From CAKSKB01 sp034186235 (GTDB taxonomy: Bacteria > Bacillota > Clostridia > HGM11514): a stretch of DNA of 25,510 bases. The notes beneath the pieces were generated by a model. That model did not search any database. It saw only the letters and a list, made by a program, of their open reading frames with translations, and was not told the origin of the DNA. Where the stretch lies: the NCBI GenBank assembly GCA_034186235.1, contig JAXGBA010000094.1:1-25510 (forward strand), given 5' to 3'. This document shows, piece after piece, positions 1 through 6,329 of this stretch. The first letter of the stretch is position 1; every line of letters starts with the position of its first letter. The translations under genes and the position numbers were made by a program.

Positions 1-303
1 AGAGATGTCAAAACTCAGGGCAACCCCATAAGAGTGTGCGAAATGCTCGCAAGCCTTGACGGTCCGGCTTATATCGAGAGGGTAACCGTTAATAATATCA
101 AAAATATCAAGGCGGCAAAAGCGGCAATCGAGAAGGCATTCAGATACCAGGTTGAAGGCAAGGGCTACAGCTTTGTCGAAGTCGTTTCCACCTGCCCCAC
201 CAACTGGGGAATGTCACCGATTGACGCCATGAAGTGGATGGAAGAAAACATGCTTAAGCACTATCCGCTCGGGGTGTTCCGTGATGTAGAGGAGGGCAAA
301 TAA
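1..303 (+). CDS. 2-oxoacid:ferredoxin oxidoreductase, beta (TPP-binding) subunit, C-terminal part
   Basis: This reading frame is open from the first base of the window, so the gene is truncated at its 5' end and only about 100 C-terminal residues are visible. They include EVVSTCPTNWG and a tail ending HYPLGVFRD, the usual end of beta subunits of ketoisovalerate/2-oxoglutarate-type oxidoreductases. In this family the beta subunit binds thiamine pyrophosphate and decarboxylates a 2-oxoacid, passing electrons to ferredoxin in the cytoplasm. The gamma-subunit gene begins 1 base after the stop, which supports the assignment and implies translational coupling. Which 2-oxoacid is used cannot be told from this fragment; branched-chain 2-oxoacids or 2-oxoglutarate are more likely than pyruvate because the enzyme is split into separate subunits. 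Confidence 0.85.
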   Translation, partial: RDVKTQGNPIRVCEMLASLDGPAYIERVTVNNIKNIKAAKAAIEKAFRYQVEGKGYSFVEVVSTCPTNWGMSPIDAMKWMEENMLKHYPLGVFRDVEEGK

Positions 304-304
304 T

Positions 305-838
305 ATGACACATGAACTTATATTTGCAGGCTTCGGCGGTCAGGGCATACTGTTTTCGGGCAAGGTTCTGGCGTACTCGGCAATGAAAGCGGAAAAAGAG
401 GTTTCGTGGCTTCCTTCGTATGGCCCTGAAATGAGAGGCGGTACGGCAAACTGTCATGTAATCGTGTCGGATTCCCCGGTAAGTTCGCCGCTTGTAACCG
501 TTCCGACTATCCTTGCGGTTATGAATAAGCCGTCGTTCGAGAAGTTTGAAAAAACAGTTAAGCCCGGCGGCGTGATTATTAAGGACAGCACCCTTATAGA
601 TGCCGAAAATTTAAGGGACGATATTAAGTATTTTGATATTCCGGCAACCGAGATAGCAATGGGAATGGACGCTTCAAAGCTTGCCAACATGATAATTGTC
701 GGTAAAATTGTGAAGGAAACGGGTATTCTCGATATCGATACCGTTCTTTCGGGGCTTGAAAAGATGACCCCTCCCAAGAGAATGTCCATGCTTGAACTTA
801 ATAAAAAGGCGATTATGGCAGGATATGATTTCAAGTAA
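305..838 (+). CDS. 2-oxoacid:ferredoxin oxidoreductase, gamma subunit
   Basis: The 177-residue product opens with ELIFAGFGGQGILFSGKVLA, the glycine-rich signature of the gamma domain (POR/KOR gamma family), followed by SYGPEMRGGTANC, which is also conserved. Length is normal for a stand-alone gamma subunit. This subunit completes the oxidoreductase that makes acyl-CoA, CO2 and reduced ferredoxin from a 2-oxoacid. The ATG lies 1 base after the beta-subunit stop, and the ribosome binding site (GAGG) sits inside the end of the beta gene. The gene is the last of its operon and is followed by a strong hairpin. Family assignment is firm; substrate (Vor versus Kor type) is not resolved. Confidence 0.9.
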   Translation: MTHELIFAGFGGQGILFSGKVLAYSAMKAEKEVSWLPSYGPEMRGGTANCHVIVSDSPVSSPLVTVPTILAVMNKPSFEKFEKTVKPGGVIIKDSTLIDAENLRDDIKYFDIPATEIAMGMDASKLANMIIVGKIVKETGILDIDTVLSGLEKMTPPKRMSMLELNKKAIMAGYDFK

Positions 839-867
839 TAAAGTAATAGTGAATAGGGAAGAAGTAA

Positions 868-910
868 AAACCCCCGTCACCGAACGGATTTGGTTCGGTG
901 ACGGGGGTTT
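868..910. terminator. Bidirectional intrinsic terminator between convergent operons
   Basis: A perfect 15-bp stem (871-885 with 893-907, loop of 7 bases) is extended by AAA/TTT pairs to 18 bp. Read on the minus strand it ends in a run of five T, and on the plus strand in TTTCTCT. It lies between the end of the oxidoreductase operon (838) and the end of the hydrogenase operon (944), so it probably stops transcription from both sides. Confidence 0.9.
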
Positions 911-943
911 CTCTCGTTGTGGCATTTTAACGCAGCCACAATT

Positions 944-2371
944 TTATTTGAGGACAGATATTGCGTCAGTAATGGTCTTTTCGTAAGCTTCCATACCGTA
1001 TTTGTCAACATCGGTCTTGTTTTTCTCGCCGTGGGTGAGGCAGCCCGCACCACCTATGCAGCCGCCTATGCATGCCATACCTTCGATAAAGTTCTTGTCA
1101 AGCACGCCCTTGTTCTTTTTCAGCAGAGTCATTCTGCATTCTTCAATGCCGTCGCACGATATTGCTTTAAGCTCAAAATCAGTGTAGCCGTGCTCTTTGA
1201 TTGCTTCGGCAACAGCGTCTGCAAGACCGCCGCAACGTGCGAAAATTCTGCCGTAGTAGGAGGCGTTGTCAAGAGTACCTTCATCGAGAGTCATGATGTC
1301 GATATCGCGGCTGTCGAACAGTGCCTGCAGCTCCTCGAATGTTATGCAGGAATCGACATACGGTTTTACGGATTCCAGCTGAACCTCCATTTTCTTGGCT
1401 GTGCAAGGCCCGATGAATACGATTTTGGCGGTCGGGTCTGTTTTGTCTTTGATATATTTTGAAATCATCGCCATAGGGGAGAGGTTGTGCGAAATATTCT
1501 CAACCAGTGCCGGGAAGTTCTTTTCGATGTAGTTCACGAAAGCCGGGCAGCATGAGCTTGTTAAAAAGCCTTTTTCACGAAGTTCTTCGGATTCGGCATA
1601 AGCAACCATATCCGCACCGAGCGCCGCCTCGATAACCGTATGGAATCCCATTTTTTTCAGTCCGGTTATAACCTGACCTGATTTTGCGTACTTGAACTGG
1701 CTGGAAATCGTCGGTGCAACAACCGCATAAACCTTGTAGTTTTTGTTGTTGTCGCTCTTTTTGATGATATCCACAACATCCAATATAAAGGACTTATCCG
1801 TAATTGCGCCGAACGGACACTGATAAACACATGCGCCGCAGGCAATACATTTTGAGTTGTCGATTTTAGCGGATTTGTTTTCGTTCATCGAAATAGCTTT
1901 CACCTTGCAGGCGTTCTGGCAGGGTCTTTTGCGGTTGATGATAGCCGTGAATGGGCAGACCTTGGCGCATGCGCCGCAGTCAACGCACTTTGTTTTGTCG
2001 ATGTGTGCAACATGGTTTTCGTCAAAAGAGAGCGCACCTCTTTTGCAGACATCTTCGCAGCGGTGCGCAAGGCAGCCGCGGCAGGAATTTGTGACCTCAT
2101 AACCGCCCATGGGGCATTCGTCACAGGCAGCTTCGATAACCTCGATAACATTAGGGTTTTCCATATCACCGCCCATCGCTATTTTAACTCTGTCCTGCAC
2201 TATTGCACGTTCTTTATAAACGCAGCAGCGCATTGTGGGTGTGTTCCCCGGAACGATTTTTTTGGGTATATCCAAAAGATTGTCAAGCAGTGTGTCGTTC
2301 CACGCTTCTCTGGCAACCTCCCTCAGTACCTTATACTTCAAATGCTGTACCTTAGTGTCGAATTTTCTCAT
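944..2371 (-). CDS. Monomeric ferredoxin-type [FeFe] hydrogenase with multiple [4Fe-4S] clusters
   Basis: The 475-residue product has cysteine-rich ferredoxin motifs between about residues 97 and 186 (a first set at 97-109, then CVDCGACAKVCP and CIACGACVYQCP), then an H-cluster domain. The three H-cluster loops are visible: TSSCCPAF (271-278), IGPCTAKK (320-327) and MACIGGCIGG (432-441). All four cysteines expected to hold the H-cluster are present, as is the second cysteine of loop 1 that serves in proton transfer in characterised enzymes. The methionine usually found before PC in loop 2 of classical enzymes is glycine here, which fits a non-classical (group B-like) enzyme. It should couple reduced ferredoxin to H2 in the cytoplasm. 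The start has a GGAGGT site 7 bases upstream. It is the last gene of the hydrogenase operon, 21 bases after the phosphatase, and corresponds in position to hfsD of thermophilic clostridia. Confidence 0.88.
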   Translation of the reverse strand: MRKFDTKVQHLKYKVLREVAREAWNDTLLDNLLDIPKKIVPGNTPTMRCCVYKERAIVQDRVKIAMGGDMENPNVIEVIEAACDECPMGGYEVTNSCRGCLAHRCEDVCKRGALSFDENHVAHIDKTKCVDCGACAKVCPFTAIINRKRPCQNACKVKAISMNENKSAKIDNSKCIACGACVYQCPFGAITDKSFILDVVDIIKKSDNNKNYKVYAVVAPTISSQFKYAKSGQVITGLKKMGFHTVIEAALGADMVAYAESEELREKGFLTSSCCPAFVNYIEKNFPALVENISHNLSPMAMISKYIKDKTDPTAKIVFIGPCTAKKMEVQLESVKPYVDSCITFEELQALFDSRDIDIMTLDEGTLDNASYYGRIFARCGGLADAVAEAIKEHGYTDFELKAISCDGIEECRMTLLKKNKGVLDKNFIEGMACIGGCIGGAGCLTHGEKNKTDVDKYGMEAYEKTITDAISVLK

Positions 2372-2392
2372 GGTGTGACCTCCGATATTATC

Positions 2393-3565
2393 TTAAAAGT
2401 AACTTACTTTAATTCTCTTTCCCATCTTTTTGAGGCACTCGGAAAGCTCCTCTACAAGATTCATTTTAATGCTGAAATTAATTGGCAGATCGGGATTCTG
2501 ATGTGCGGGGTTTATAGCTCTGCCTACAAAAAAGTTGATGTCGGTTGCGTCCTCGAAAAGCATACGGCTTATAAGCGACGCACCGTCGCGCTTGTAGCCC
2601 CATTTTTCATAGCTTTCATTATCGAGAAGATAATCTTTAGCGTACTCGACAACCCTGTTAACCGTGATAACGCCCTCTGTTACGAGGTCAACGCCTTCGA
2701 TTTCAGCGGTCGGCGGAATGTCGCTGCTCTCGAAATTAAGGCTTGGTTTGATGGGTTTTCCGAGATAATTTGCCGCAATTGTCGAGGTTGTTCCGCCGCA
2801 CACGATGTGTTTGCCCTCTTTTGAGAAGAATAGCGACATCATGCGGTTTGCGTCGTCCCTGTTTGACGGCGGCCCAAAAAGAAGATTAACCGGTTCCCGT
2901 TTTCTGATTTTTACAACGCATGCCGTTGCATCGTCGCCGGGTTTTTCATCGTAGAGCTTATCGCACTCATCAACCAATATTGTCGCAAGCGTTTTTGCGG
3001 TAAATCCGCTGAATGTTAGCGGCTCGAGATAGCTTATGATGTCCTCCCGTTTCCAGCCGAAATTATATTTTATTCCGGTGCCGGCATGGGGACAGCCATC
3101 GCTCATCGCAACAAAAATATCGCCCTCACGCAGGTCAATCACGGATTTATAAAGCTTTTTGCCGCCGACAATCATTTCGGATTTGGGATAATCGGCATTT
3201 TGGTTGTCGCGAAACATTATGATATGCGGATTATCATACTGAATAAGCTCCGCCTGCTCGTTTTCGATAAGGTGGATTATGGTGAAAGTTGAGTATGCAA
3301 CGCCTCTCACGGAGCAAATCGGAAGCGTTGCCGCAATGGTGGAAACGCACTCCTCAAGATTAATCCCCTCTGCGAGCATGGTCGATATGATTTTTGAAGT
3401 CAGCGTTGAAAGTATGCTTGCCTTAACGCCGCTGCCCAGCCCGTCCGCAAGAACGATAACAGTTGAATTTTCGCCCTGTTCCACAACATCTACATGGTCG
3501 CCGCAAAGCTGTTCACCGAAGTGGTTTATGCTTTTATATCCGATGTCGGCGCATAAATTATTCAT
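2393..3565 (-). CDS. SpoIIE-family (PP2C-type) serine phosphatase with C-terminal extension
   Basis: I chose the ATG at 3565 because it begins a SpoIIE-like sequence and follows a GGAGAGGA site inside the upstream hydrogenase gene; the open frame continues further upstream but only within that gene. The product is 390 residues. Metal-binding motifs of the PP2C fold are visible: GDHVD (22-26), ADGLGSG (40-46), SDG (155-157) and PGDDAT (209-214). Residues about 230-390 form an additional region that I do not recognise (see findings). The gene overlaps the end of the PAS-hydrogenase gene by 8 bases, so the two are translationally coupled. By analogy with hydrogenase operons that pair a sensory hydrogenase with a phosphatase, it probably passes on a redox/H2 signal by removing phosphate from a protein partner. 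The target is unknown. Confidence 0.88.
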   Translation of the reverse strand: MNNLCADIGYKSINHFGEQLCGDHVDVVEQGENSTVIVLADGLGSGVKASILSTLTSKIISTMLAEGINLEECVSTIAATLPICSVRGVAYSTFTIIHLIENEQAELIQYDNPHIIMFRDNQNADYPKSEMIVGGKKLYKSVIDLREGDIFVAMSDGCPHAGTGIKYNFGWKREDIISYLEPLTFSGFTAKTLATILVDECDKLYDEKPGDDATACVVKIRKREPVNLLFGPPSNRDDANRMMSLFFSKEGKHIVCGGTTSTIAANYLGKPIKPSLNFESSDIPPTAEIEGVDLVTEGVITVNRVVEYAKDYLLDNESYEKWGYKRDGASLISRMLFEDATDINFFVGRAINPAHQNPDLPINFSIKMNLVEELSECLKKMGKRIKVSYF

Positions 3566-5228
3566 CCGCAATCCTCTCCTTAAGCTTTGTAAGTGCAATC
3601 TTGGTTTCCGCCGCCGTTTCGCCGAGAAGCGATGCGATTTCCTGAACAATTCTCATCTGCTTGTCAACAACCTTATCCGTGATTTCAACGGTCTGGCGGC
3701 TGATGTTTTCCTTCTTTTCGCGCACCTTTTCCTCCTCGGTTATGTCACGCATTATGCAGACGATAAGCTTATATTCCTTATCGTAAATAACCGTCTGCTC
3801 AACGAATTTATCATACTCCGCCAAAAACGCCTTCTGGTCACGGACTTCTTTTCCGGAAAGTGCGTCCGCAAACGGCTTGGGGTCAAGAACCCTCACAATA
3901 AGATCGCCCACGATGTCTTGGGGGGTGCGAAGATTCATAAGCCTGAGCGCCGCATTGTTAATCTGCTGCACCTCAAGCGCCTCGTTGAGCACAATAAGCC
4001 CGTTCGGGGTGTTCTTCACGATAGTATCCGAAAAGCTTTCCGCCTTTTCCTTGAGGAAGGGAAGGCACATGGAAACATCGGCTTTTCCCCTGAAAATCGC
4101 AACCGCCTTTTCACGGCAGGTATCGTATCCGCAGCTGCCGCAGTTAAGCTCATCGGACGGTTTGAACTTGCCCATCTGATGAAGAATATTTGTGATTTCA
4201 TAATCGCTCGGCTCGGGTGCGTCCAGGTTTATCATGCCGAAGGATTTCTGAATCTTTGCGCTCTCGGGCATGTCAACCTTGAAGTCTTCACTGCCTGCGT
4301 ATGAGGCAACCGTAGCATAGTCGCTTATGGGGCTTCTTGTGTGCTTTTCCATGACGGGGCCGCCTATGCAGCTGCCGGCGCATGATGACATCTCGATAAA
4401 GCACTTATGAACATTGCCGTTTTCAATGTCCCGAAGCGCCGCAATGCAGTTTTCGGTTCCGTCAATTGCGAGGTAGCTGTAACCGGGGTTTTCAAGAGCC
4501 ATGGTTTTGAGTATTCCGCCGGTTGTCGGGAAGAATCTCGCGCGGCTGTACTCGTCCTTTTCGCAGGATTTTTCAAGCTCGATTCCTTCGGCTTTGAGCC
4601 ATGCAGTCAGCTCATCGAATGTGAGAACTGCGTCAACCGTGCTCTGGAAAAGGTCGGCTTCGTCTTTTTTTGAAATACACGGGCCGATAAACACCGTTTT
4701 TGCGCCCTCATGCTGCTCTTTAAGCTTAAGGCAGTGCGCCTGCATCGGGGACATAACATCCGCCAAGTACTCAAGTTCTTTCGGAAAATACTTCTGAATA
4801 AGAAGGTTTACCGAATGGCAGCACGATGATATGATAATATCTCTTGTGCCTTCTTCAATCATCTTTTCGTATTCGGATTTAACGATTGTCGCACCGATTG
4901 CGGTTTCTTCAACACCCGAAAATCCAAGCTTCATGAGAGCCGTCCTCATGGATTCTATACCGACACCGTAGTTCGCAATAAACGACGGTGCAAGGCTTAC
5001 GAAAACCTCGCTTCCGCTCTGGAGAAGAACCTTTACCTTCTCCGTTTCGTCAACGATTTTCTTGGCATCCTGCGGACAGACCACAAAGCAGCGCCCGCAG
5101 AGAATACACTCATTGTCTATTATGTAAGCCTGATTTCCCGAAAATCTTATAGATTTAACGGGGCAGTGCCGTATACACTTGTAGCAGTTTTTGCAGTTGG
5201 ATTTGTTAAGCGTAAGACAGTTAGCCAT
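3558..5228 (-). CDS. PAS-domain [FeFe] hydrogenase (sensory-type, HydS/HfsB-like)
   Basis: The 556-residue product has two [4Fe-4S] motifs at the N-terminus (CKNCYKCIRHCP and CILCGRCFVVCP), an H-cluster domain with loops SSCCHSV (134-140), IGPCISKK (181-188) and SSCAGSCIGG (281-290), a further cluster motif CGSCGYDTC (363-371) with C388, a PAS-like domain at about 400-495 and a helical C-terminal tail. This order is that of sensory-type (group C) [FeFe] hydrogenases. The four H-cluster cysteines are all present, but the proline after the loop-1 cysteines is histidine and the loop-3 MACPGGC is SSCAGSC. Such proteins are thought to sense H2 or redox state and signal through a downstream domain. 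It starts 2 bases after the [2Fe-2S] gene and overlaps the phosphatase gene, which fits a signalling unit. Confidence 0.88.
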   Translation of the reverse strand: MANCLTLNKSNCKNCYKCIRHCPVKSIRFSGNQAYIIDNECILCGRCFVVCPQDAKKIVDETEKVKVLLQSGSEVFVSLAPSFIANYGVGIESMRTALMKLGFSGVEETAIGATIVKSEYEKMIEEGTRDIIISSCCHSVNLLIQKYFPKELEYLADVMSPMQAHCLKLKEQHEGAKTVFIGPCISKKDEADLFQSTVDAVLTFDELTAWLKAEGIELEKSCEKDEYSRARFFPTTGGILKTMALENPGYSYLAIDGTENCIAALRDIENGNVHKCFIEMSSCAGSCIGGPVMEKHTRSPISDYATVASYAGSEDFKVDMPESAKIQKSFGMINLDAPEPSDYEITNILHQMGKFKPSDELNCGSCGYDTCREKAVAIFRGKADVSMCLPFLKEKAESFSDTIVKNTPNGLIVLNEALEVQQINNAALRLMNLRTPQDIVGDLIVRVLDPKPFADALSGKEVRDQKAFLAEYDKFVEQTVIYDKEYKLIVCIMRDITEEEKVREKKENISRQTVEITDKVVDKQMRIVQEIASLLGETAAETKIALTKLKERIADE

Positions 5229-5230
5229 TT

Positions 5231-5476
5231 TTATGCACCTACTTTGGATAATACATTTTCCTCAAAGAATTCCTTTGTCGATTCGGGGGAAACCGAGAAA
5301 AATTCATCGTCTACCGTAACGCACACCCCCTGCTGGCACTTACCCATGCAGAAGGTTCCCGAAAGCTCCACCTTATCGGAAAGATTGTTTTCCGAAATGA
5401 GGTACTGAAGCTGCTCAACTACCTGTCTTGTGCCCTTTATGTGGCAAGATGAACCGATACATACTGTGATTTTCAT
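5231..5476 (-). CDS. Thioredoxin-like [2Fe-2S] ferredoxin domain protein (NuoE/HndA-like)
   Basis: This 81-residue protein starts with MKITVCIGSSCHIKG and has a second motif TFCMGKC. Cysteines at 6, 11, 43 and 47 give the CX4C...CX3C pattern of thioredoxin-like [2Fe-2S] proteins related to the NuoE subunit of NADH dehydrogenase and HndA. It lacks the N-terminal helical part of full NuoE. The start is preceded by CGGAGAA. It is the first gene of the hydrogenase operon and likely serves as electron carrier or docking partner for the PAS hydrogenase. The order [2Fe-2S] / PAS-hydrogenase / phosphatase / hydrogenase resembles, from memory, the hfsABCD operon of Thermoanaerobacterium; the resemblance is my inference. 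Confidence 0.85.
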   Translation of the reverse strand: MKITVCIGSSCHIKGTRQVVEQLQYLISENNLSDKVELSGTFCMGKCQQGVCVTVDDEFFSVSPESTKEFFEENVLSKVGA

Positions 5477-5519
5477 GATAATTCTCCGTTCTTTTTATAT
5501 TGTATTTTAAATTACCGAC

Positions 5520-5545
5520 AGGGGAGGCAAAGTTTTTCCTCCCCT
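5520..5545. other. GC-rich hairpin in the leader of the hydrogenase operon
   Basis: GGGGAGG (5521-5527) pairs with CCTCCCC (5538-5544), with one further A-T pair and a 10-base loop. It lies between the kinase gene stop (5565) and the hydrogenase operon start (5476). No T-run follows on either strand, so it is a poor intrinsic terminator. It may be a weak terminator for adhE transcripts or part of the leader of the next operon. I found no convincing promoter in this 88-base gap. Confidence 0.5.
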
Positions 5546-5564
5546 TAATCGGCGCTTAACTTAC

Positions 5565-6314
5565 TTAATCGTAATCTACTACCTCTATCCACGACATAAG
5601 GAATTCTCTTTCTTTTTCGTTGCCGCGGACAAGCTGTGACGCCGCAACAAGCGGCAGCCATTTCTGCACGTACTGAATTGCGGTATCCGACTTATCGCAG
5701 AAGGTTTTAAGATACAGCTTTGCGCCGCTTATATCTCCGTCAAGCCAGAATGTGAGATAAGTTCTCGCCGCATCCGCCGAGGCATTGCCACAGGTTGCGT
5801 GCGACCAGTCGATTATATATGCCGCCCCGTCCTCCGAAATAATTATATTTGAAGGGTTAAAGTCGCCGTGGCAGAGCTTTGTGTGCTTGGGCATTCCGTT
5901 AAGCCTCGTGTGGAGGTCATAGCGAACCGTCGAAGAAAGGTTGGTTGCGGTGATTTTATCGTTAAGTTTATCTTTAAGCCTGAAAAGACCGGGGCATTCT
6001 TTTGCGTGCATTTCAAGCTGCAAATCCACAAGGCGGTTAATATATTCTTCTTTTTTATCGGGGTTTTCCTTCATGAGTTCCGAAAGAGTTTTGCCCTTTA
6101 TAAAGTCGGATATAATTGCCCAGCTGCCGTCAATTGTTGTAACTTCGCGAATCTTAGGTATATTAAGTCCGGTTTCCTCGACGCGTGCCTGGTTCAGCGC
6201 CTCGTTAAGAACGCTCGCTTTTGAAAAGTCTTTATTGAACACCTTTATGCACGAATCGCCGTCACGGTAAATTGTCTTGTTGTTGCGAACTGCTATAATC
6301 CTGTCCGACATCAT
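5565..6314 (-). CDS. APH-fold small-molecule phosphotransferase (TIGR02172-like)
   Basis: The product (249 residues from the ATG at 6314; 6311 is an equally possible ATG) has the kinase signature LCHGDFNPSNII followed by AYIIDWSHA, that is, the catalytic HGD...N loop and the metal-binding IDW motif of aminoglycoside/choline kinase-like enzymes. The motif CIKVF near the N-terminus probably supplies the ATP-contacting lysine. A GTG nine bases further upstream is less likely because the site AAGGCAGG is spaced correctly only for the ATG codons. The gene starts 15 bases after adhE stops and has no visible promoter, so it is probably cotranscribed with adhE. The substrate cannot be read from the sequence. 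Resemblance to antibiotic kinases is at fold level only and is not evidence of resistance. Confidence 0.82.
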   Translation of the reverse strand: MMSDRIIAVRNNKTIYRDGDSCIKVFNKDFSKASVLNEALNQARVEETGLNIPKIREVTTIDGSWAIISDFIKGKTLSELMKENPDKKEEYINRLVDLQLEMHAKECPGLFRLKDKLNDKITATNLSSTVRYDLHTRLNGMPKHTKLCHGDFNPSNIIISEDGAAYIIDWSHATCGNASADAARTYLTFWLDGDISGAKLYLKTFCDKSDTAIQYVQKWLPLVAASQLVRGNEKEREFLMSWIEVVDYD

Positions 6315-6329
6315 ATAAAACACCTGCCT

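Noticed and set aside
3279..4304. Long open frame on the plus strand opposite the hydrogenase/phosphatase genes
   Set aside because: It is antisense to well-conserved genes with recognisable motifs, and its translation shows no family resemblance; it arises from base composition.
5565..6314. Antibiotic (aminoglycoside) resistance kinase
   Set aside because: Only the fold-level HGD...N and IDW motifs are shared; the gene sits in a metabolic operon with no mobile-element or resistance context.
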